From CAYXZR01 sp964470025 (lineage in GTDB: Bacteria > Patescibacteriota > Patescibacteriia > Buchananbacterales > UBA6539): 9,618 nucleotides of DNA. The notes beneath the pieces were generated by a model. That model did no database searches. It saw only the letters and a program-made list of their open reading frames with translations, and was not told the origin of the DNA. The stretch spans positions 1-9,618 of the forward strand of contig CAYXZR010000031.1 in the NCBI GenBank assembly GCA_964470025.1, in the 5' to 3' direction. Positions 6,862-9,618 of the stretch are shown piece by piece; position 1 is the stretch's first letter; each line of letters opens with the position of its first letter. The position numbers and the translations under genes are program-made.

Positions 6862-6881
6862 ATACTCCAATTACTTGCCAA
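6852..6881 (-). promoter_or_regulatory. Main promoter candidate (P1) for the coiled-coil/TIM-barrel/msrB/CNNM unit
   Basis: TTGGCA (6881-6876, five of six to TTGACA), 18 bp spacer, then TATACT (6857-6852) preceded by TGT, an extended -10. The start would be near 6845, giving a leader of about 34 nt. It contains the 11-mer TTTGTTATACT shared with the promoter at 4314. The -35 lies in the 3' arm of the hairpin at the end of the GerMN gene. Confidence 0.6.
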
Positions 6882-6896
6882 CCACTATGGTTGCAA
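6875..6896 (-). other. Hairpin with the GerMN stop codon in its loop
   Basis: In the transcript TTGCAACCA (6896-6888) pairs with TGGTTG-G-CAA (6884-6875), nine pairs with one bulged G, and the three-base loop is exactly the TAG stop codon of the lipoprotein gene. No T-run follows, so it is not a classical intrinsic terminator; it could protect the 3' end or favour Rho-type release. It also overlaps the -35 of the next promoter. Confidence 0.45.
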
Positions 6897-7895
6897 AGCC
6901 TCATCTACTTCTCCATCAACGGAGATGACTACGCTATCAACTGATGGGAACTGCTTAAGTGTTGCTTCAATCTGAGCCCGAATTGATGTAACCCAACACG
7001 AACCAGCCACACCCTCTTGAGCCTCATCACTGAGATCCACGTATGCCACTCTATCATCAACAGTGAGTGATTTGATAGTCACTCCCGAATTAATCGATGT
7101 AGTATATCCACGAACTTTTTCAAAATAAGATGGCCCGGCAAATAACTGTTCTAATGCAAAACGAGCAACACTTTTAATTTTAGCAGTAGACCGCGAAACA
7201 TCTGCTGTATGATCACAGAATAAACTGTTTTCGCTTAATGACGTATCCACAAAATGCACTTGAACCGTAATATATTCTTCAGGAAATGAAAGCGGAATCT
7301 CTAAAGCATCATCATATGAAGCATCACCGGTAGGATTACTTTTTTGCAAATACAAAACACCTTCCGTATGTAGCTGTGGATGCACCTCAAGGACTGCTTC
7401 AAAAGGCACAAAATCATTAGTTGTCCATTCCGATTGAGCCACAGCAATAGTTGCGCCTAGGCGATTACCAGCCGGGTCCTTCAAAACAACAGGAAATTCT
7501 GCCTCAAAAAACCAAGAACCTCTAGCCTCACCCTTAATTACCAATTGTCCTACCACCTCTTGATTTGGTGTGGGTGAAGTGACTTTAATAAGATCTTGTT
7601 TGTCAAGAGTATTACCAATATCTTCTACATGAACTTTTCCACTTCCATCTGTACACTTTCGTGGGTAGCTTTCCATAATGGCAAAGCCCGAATTTACACA
7701 ATCTTTAAAATTAGAAATAACAATCTTCTGCACATCGGCAACTGGAACGACAACACTATCAGTATCCTCCTCTTGTCGCTCTGTAGTATCAGCAACTTTC
7801 GCATTGGTATTAACTGGCACATCTGCCTGCTTTTCTGTAAAAAAACAACCTTGAGTTGATACAATAATTATAAGCAATATAGTAAACAGTTTCAT
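6885..7895 (-). CDS. Lipoprotein with Gmad2 (Ig-like) and GerMN domains
   Basis: Predicted lipid-anchored, extracytoplasmic protein of 336 residues. I choose the ATG at 7895: it lies one base after the alkD stop and gives a short signal sequence MKLFTILLIIIVSTQGC. The upstream in-frame ATG at 7943 would overlap alkD by 47 bp and put charged residues ahead of the signal. The lipobox (TQG-C17) is imperfect but has Gly before Cys. After an acidic Thr/Val-rich linker comes a small two-Cys module, FKDCVNSG then MESYPRKC (C66, C81), then Gmad2 (about 102-203, starting KVTSPTPNQ, with IKGEARGSWFFEAEFP at 120-135) and a GerMN domain (about 209-330, with HFVDTS, LFAGPS and VAYVDLS). GerMN and Gmad2 are named from spore germination proteins but are common in non-sporulating bacteria, where they probably bind wall or surface partners. 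Role here unknown. It is the last gene of the VIT1-alkD unit. Confidence 0.9.
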   Translation of the reverse strand: MKLFTILLIIIVSTQGCFFTEKQADVPVNTNAKVADTTERQEEDTDSVVVPVADVQKIVISNFKDCVNSGFAIMESYPRKCTDGSGKVHVEDIGNTLDKQDLIKVTSPTPNQEVVGQLVIKGEARGSWFFEAEFPVVLKDPAGNRLGATIAVAQSEWTTNDFVPFEAVLEVHPQLHTEGVLYLQKSNPTGDASYDDALEIPLSFPEEYITVQVHFVDTSLSENSLFCDHTADVSRSTAKIKSVARFALEQLFAGPSYFEKVRGYTTSINSGVTIKSLTVDDRVAYVDLSDEAQEGVAGSCWVTSIRAQIEATLKQFPSVDSVVISVDGEVDEALQP

Positions 7896-7896
7896 A

Positions 7897-8607
7897 TTAT
7901 AAAGATAAATAATATTTTCTTCTCTCAGTAGAAAACTTTTCAATTGCGTATCGAAGTGTCGTTCGAGGAAGTGTAGAAATATTTTTGATTAAATAATCTT
8001 CAAGCAACTCCTTATCGCGCTTACCTACTTCACGGAGCATCCAGCCAACAGCCTTATGGATGAGATCATGAGAATGTGACAAAAGTATAGTGGATATATC
8101 TAAAGTATCTGTAAAATCATCGTGTTTAATAAAATGATAGGTAGCCACGATACTAATTCTATTTTTCCACAGATTTTTTGAACGCGCAAATGTATAAAGA
8201 ACTTTACGAGATCGGTCAAGTAGATAATCTCCGAGAATATACGGTGCAGAAGTATCGACTAAATCCCAATTATTCACATACTCTGCATTTTTTAAATAAA
8301 ACTCAACGATCTCATTTTTTACTTTGGCAGCACCAAGTTTTCTTGCACGTTTATATTGCTCAACAAGAATCAATAAAGCAACATATCGGTATTCATGAAT
8401 CTTACTCTCCAGAAGCTTCTTTAAAGCTACTAAAGAAAGGTTTGTATATTTTCTAGCTATTTTTCGCAACTCTGGCACAGTAATACCTAAAAAAATATCA
8501 CCTTCTCCATATTCACCCTTTCCCGTTTTAAAAAAATTCTGAGAAACCTCAGCTCGTTTCTTACTACCAGCCTGTTTCAATTTTAACTGCAAATCACTAA
8601 GCGACAT
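7897..8607 (-). CDS. AlkD-type DNA alkylation repair glycosylase (HEAT-like repeats)
   Basis: Predicted base-excision enzyme that removes positively charged alkylated bases such as 3-methyladenine and 7-methylguanine. The 236 residues are all-helical tandem HEAT-like repeats, the usual AlkD length. Residues equivalent to the Bacillus cereus AlkD active site are present: W114 and D118 in NNWDLVDTSAP (112-122; compare W109 and D113), R150 in KNRISIVAT (148-156; compare R148), and W189 in VGWMLREVGKRD (187-198; compare W187). The conserved GVxxPxLR-type turn near the N-terminus is GITVPELRKIA (41-51). The C-terminal YAIEKFS (220-226) also fits the family's Arg/Tyr-rich end. It starts 9 bp after the VIT1 stop and runs to 1 bp before the lipoprotein ATG. 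No SD is visible. The pairing with an iron/manganese transporter could reflect joint handling of metal-linked damage, but this is inference. Confidence 0.92.
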   Translation of the reverse strand: MSLSDLQLKLKQAGSKKRAEVSQNFFKTGKGEYGEGDIFLGITVPELRKIARKYTNLSLVALKKLLESKIHEYRYVALLILVEQYKRARKLGAAKVKNEIVEFYLKNAEYVNNWDLVDTSAPYILGDYLLDRSRKVLYTFARSKNLWKNRISIVATYHFIKHDDFTDTLDISTILLSHSHDLIHKAVGWMLREVGKRDKELLEDYLIKNISTLPRTTLRYAIEKFSTERRKYYLSL

Positions 8608-8616
8608 AAAAATTGC

Positions 8617-9351
8617 TTATCGCAAAAACAACGAATCAACGAGCTGACCAATAGCATACCCCACAACAGCCGCGCAGCTAGCAAGTATCAACATCTCCAG
8701 TCCAGCCTTCCACCATTTTCGACCTGTAAAACGTGTTGTTGCCGATCCAACAAAAAACAATCCTACCAACGTAAACCCAATAGAAATAAAAATAGCTTGT
8801 GGCACCGGCATAAAGAAATATGAAAGCAATGGCACTGCCCCACCAATTACATAAGAAATAAACATAAATGTCGCATCTTTTACTGGTGATGCGGTAGCAG
8901 TAGTAGATACGTCAAGCTCACGAAATGCAATTTCGCGAACAAAATGGTCTTTCTTTTGTGCAGCAGTAGTTGCCATTGTCGTGGCCAAATCTACTGGCCA
9001 GCCATCACGTATATACAACTGCTCAAGATTTACTATCTCGGCTTCTTTCTGCTGCTCAAACTCCAAGCCCTTTTCTGCAATCATCTTCTCAATCACATCT
9101 CTTGATGAAGTATTTGAAAGATACGAGCCAACGCTCATCGCAATTGACTCCACAGCAATAATAACACAGCCTGAAACAATAATAACAAAAGGATCACCCA
9201 CACTCGCGGCAATCCCGGTCAACGCACCGAGTGTTGACACCATACCATCTTCAATGCCAAACACCACTTCACGAATACTTGCAACTACTCCGCCACGATG
9301 ATGATGGATGAATTGCTTATTGCGCTCAATATGCTGCTGAGTGTACTCCAT
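8617..9351 (-). CDS. VIT1/CCC1-family Fe2+/Mn2+ transporter
   Basis: Predicted membrane exporter moving iron or manganese out of the cytosol by proton antiport. The 244 residues have five membrane segments (near 28-50, 54-78, 157-179, 183-204 and 216-240). The signature of the first helix is GIEDGMVSTLGALTG (32-46); the second is VESIAMSVGSYLS (67-79), the form of the family's gAxSMAaGeYlS motif. Between helices 2 and 3 lies an amphipathic cytosolic region (80-150) rich in Glu (E88, E93, E97, E99, E103, E105, E110), where plant VIT1 binds metal. The later block GGAVPLLSYFF (170-180) and GLEMLILASCAAVVGY (217-232) match the C-terminal helices. Three histidines (16-18) in the cytosolic N-terminus could add metal ligands. 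It follows mreB by 35 bp with no SD. An exporter of Fe2+ next to a DNA repair gene suits metal-stress handling. Confidence 0.92.
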   Translation of the reverse strand: MEYTQQHIERNKQFIHHHRGGVVASIREVVFGIEDGMVSTLGALTGIAASVGDPFVIIVSGCVIIAVESIAMSVGSYLSNTSSRDVIEKMIAEKGLEFEQQKEAEIVNLEQLYIRDGWPVDLATTMATTAAQKKDHFVREIAFRELDVSTTATASPVKDATFMFISYVIGGAVPLLSYFFMPVPQAIFISIGFTLVGLFFVGSATTRFTGRKWWKAGLEMLILASCAAVVGYAIGQLVDSLFLR

Positions 9352-9386
9352 ATCTATTTTAGATAATTAATAAGTAACACTAAAAA
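9352..9386 (-). other. 35 bp AT-rich gap between mreB and the VIT1 gene
   Basis: No convincing promoter, SD or terminator. The only -10-like string (TAAAAT, 9361-9356) is too close to the ATG at 9351 unless the message is leaderless, and its -35 match is poor. Read-through from mreB is the simpler view. Confidence 0.4.
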
Positions 9387-9618
9387 TTATTTCATTGCCA
9401 AAATACTTCGCTTGTAACTTTCAAGATTTTCCAGCGCAATACCCGTACCCTTTGCCACACATAGCAAGGCATCGTCTGCAATATATGCAGACACACCAGT
9501 TGCTCGTGTAATAATCTGATTTATATTTCTGAGTTGAGACGAACCTCCACTCATAATAATTCCTTTATCAATAATATCTGCCGATAACTCTGGCGGCGTT
9601 TTATGGAGCACATCTTTA
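9387..9618 (-). CDS. mreB: Rod shape-determining protein MreB, C-terminal part only
   Basis: Actin-like cytoskeletal ATPase that polymerises under the membrane and guides wall synthesis. Only the last 76 residues are inside the window; the reading frame is open past the right edge, so the GTG at 9611 is an internal Val codon and not a start. The visible part shows the MreB C-terminal pattern: KTPPELSADIIDKGI, then the adenosine-binding Gly-Gly motif IMSGGSSQLRNI, a TGV...IADDALLCVAKG stretch, and the end helix GIALENLESYK. In most MreB proteins the motif reads GGGALL, so the SSQ form is a variant. The stop TAA at 9389-9387 is followed after 35 bp by VIT1. Presence of mreB suggests a rod-shaped cell. 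Confidence 0.93.
   Translation of the reverse strand, partial: KDVLHKTPPELSADIIDKGIIMSGGSSQLRNINQIITRATGVSAYIADDALLCVAKGTGIALENLESYKRSILAMK

Noticed and set aside
6885..7895. Sporulation or germination function from the GerMN/Gmad2 names
   Set aside because: No other sporulation gene is present, and these domains occur widely in non-sporulating bacteria, so the name does not transfer function.
7896..7943. Upstream ATG at 7943 as start of the GerMN lipoprotein
   Set aside because: It would overlap alkD by 47 bp and place a charged 16-residue leader before a signal sequence; the ATG at 7895, one base after the alkD stop, gives a proper lipoprotein signal.
9609..9611. GTG at 9611 as a start of a small 74-residue gene
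   Set aside because: The same frame is open to the window edge and the protein is plainly the C-terminus of MreB, so this GTG encodes an internal Val.
1..9618. CRISPR array, tRNA, insertion sequence, phage or defence island
   Set aside because: Nearly every base is in a recognisable gene on one strand; the gaps are at most 73 bp and hold promoters. No spaced repeats, cloverleaf, transposase or terminal inverted repeats were seen.
1..9618. Alternative code with UGA read as Gly, as in some Patescibacteria (Gracilibacteria/Absconditabacteria)
   Set aside because: The EamA gene ends at TGA one base before the next ATG, and no gene needs read-through of an internal TGA.

Overview
The window is an AT-rich, densely coded piece of bacterial chromosome. 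All twelve genes lie on the minus strand, so transcription runs from the right edge to the left. The best guess for the source is a small-genome bacterium of the Candidate Phyla Radiation (Patescibacteria). The reasons are the mix of a Gmad2/GerMN lipoprotein with a small Cys-containing domain, a short CNNM protein, a VIT1-type transporter, a membrane-anchored clan-A-like glycosidase and several small unassigned proteins, together with very short gene spacing and almost no Shine-Dalgarno sequences. No marker such as 16S rRNA is present, so this is an inference. TGA is used as a stop (end of the EamA gene), so the code is the ordinary bacterial one.

In transcription order (right to left): the C-terminus of mreB (cell shape, cut by the right edge); a VIT1/CCC1 Fe/Mn transporter; an AlkD-type DNA glycosylase; a Gmad2-GerMN lipoprotein; an unknown coiled-coil protein; a xylose-isomerase-like TIM barrel protein; methionine sulfoxide reductase B; a CNNM/CBS membrane protein lacking the usual C-terminal domain; a beta-CASP metallo-beta-lactamase RNase; an EamA/DMT transporter; a membrane-anchored glycoside hydrolase; and holB (DNA polymerase III delta'), cut by the left edge.

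Spacing splits these into probable transcription units. Inside units the gaps are 1 to 9 bp. Three gaps exceed 50 bp (925-993, 4288-4346, 6812-6884), and each holds a recognisable sigma70-type promoter with an extended -10 (TGnTATAAT or TGnTATACT). The units are therefore [VIT1-alkD-GerMN], [coiled coil-TIM barrel-msrB-CNNM], [beta-CASP RNase-EamA-glycosidase] and [holB...]. The 35 bp gap between mreB and VIT1 has no convincing promoter, so mreB may read through. A short hairpin spans the stop codon of the gene preceding each of the three promoter gaps; only one of them is followed by a T-run.

The unit contents suggest general maintenance rather than a specialised system: metal handling (VIT1, CNNM), oxidative and alkylation damage repair (MsrB, AlkD), RNA processing (beta-CASP), envelope (GerMN lipoprotein, anchored glycosidase, MreB) and replication (HolB). 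I see no CRISPR array, tRNA, rRNA, insertion sequence, phage or defence module. The less ordinary points are the lack of SD sequences, the repeated promoter 11-mer, the stop-codon hairpins, the reduced CNNM protein and the unassigned coiled-coil/TIM-barrel pair.
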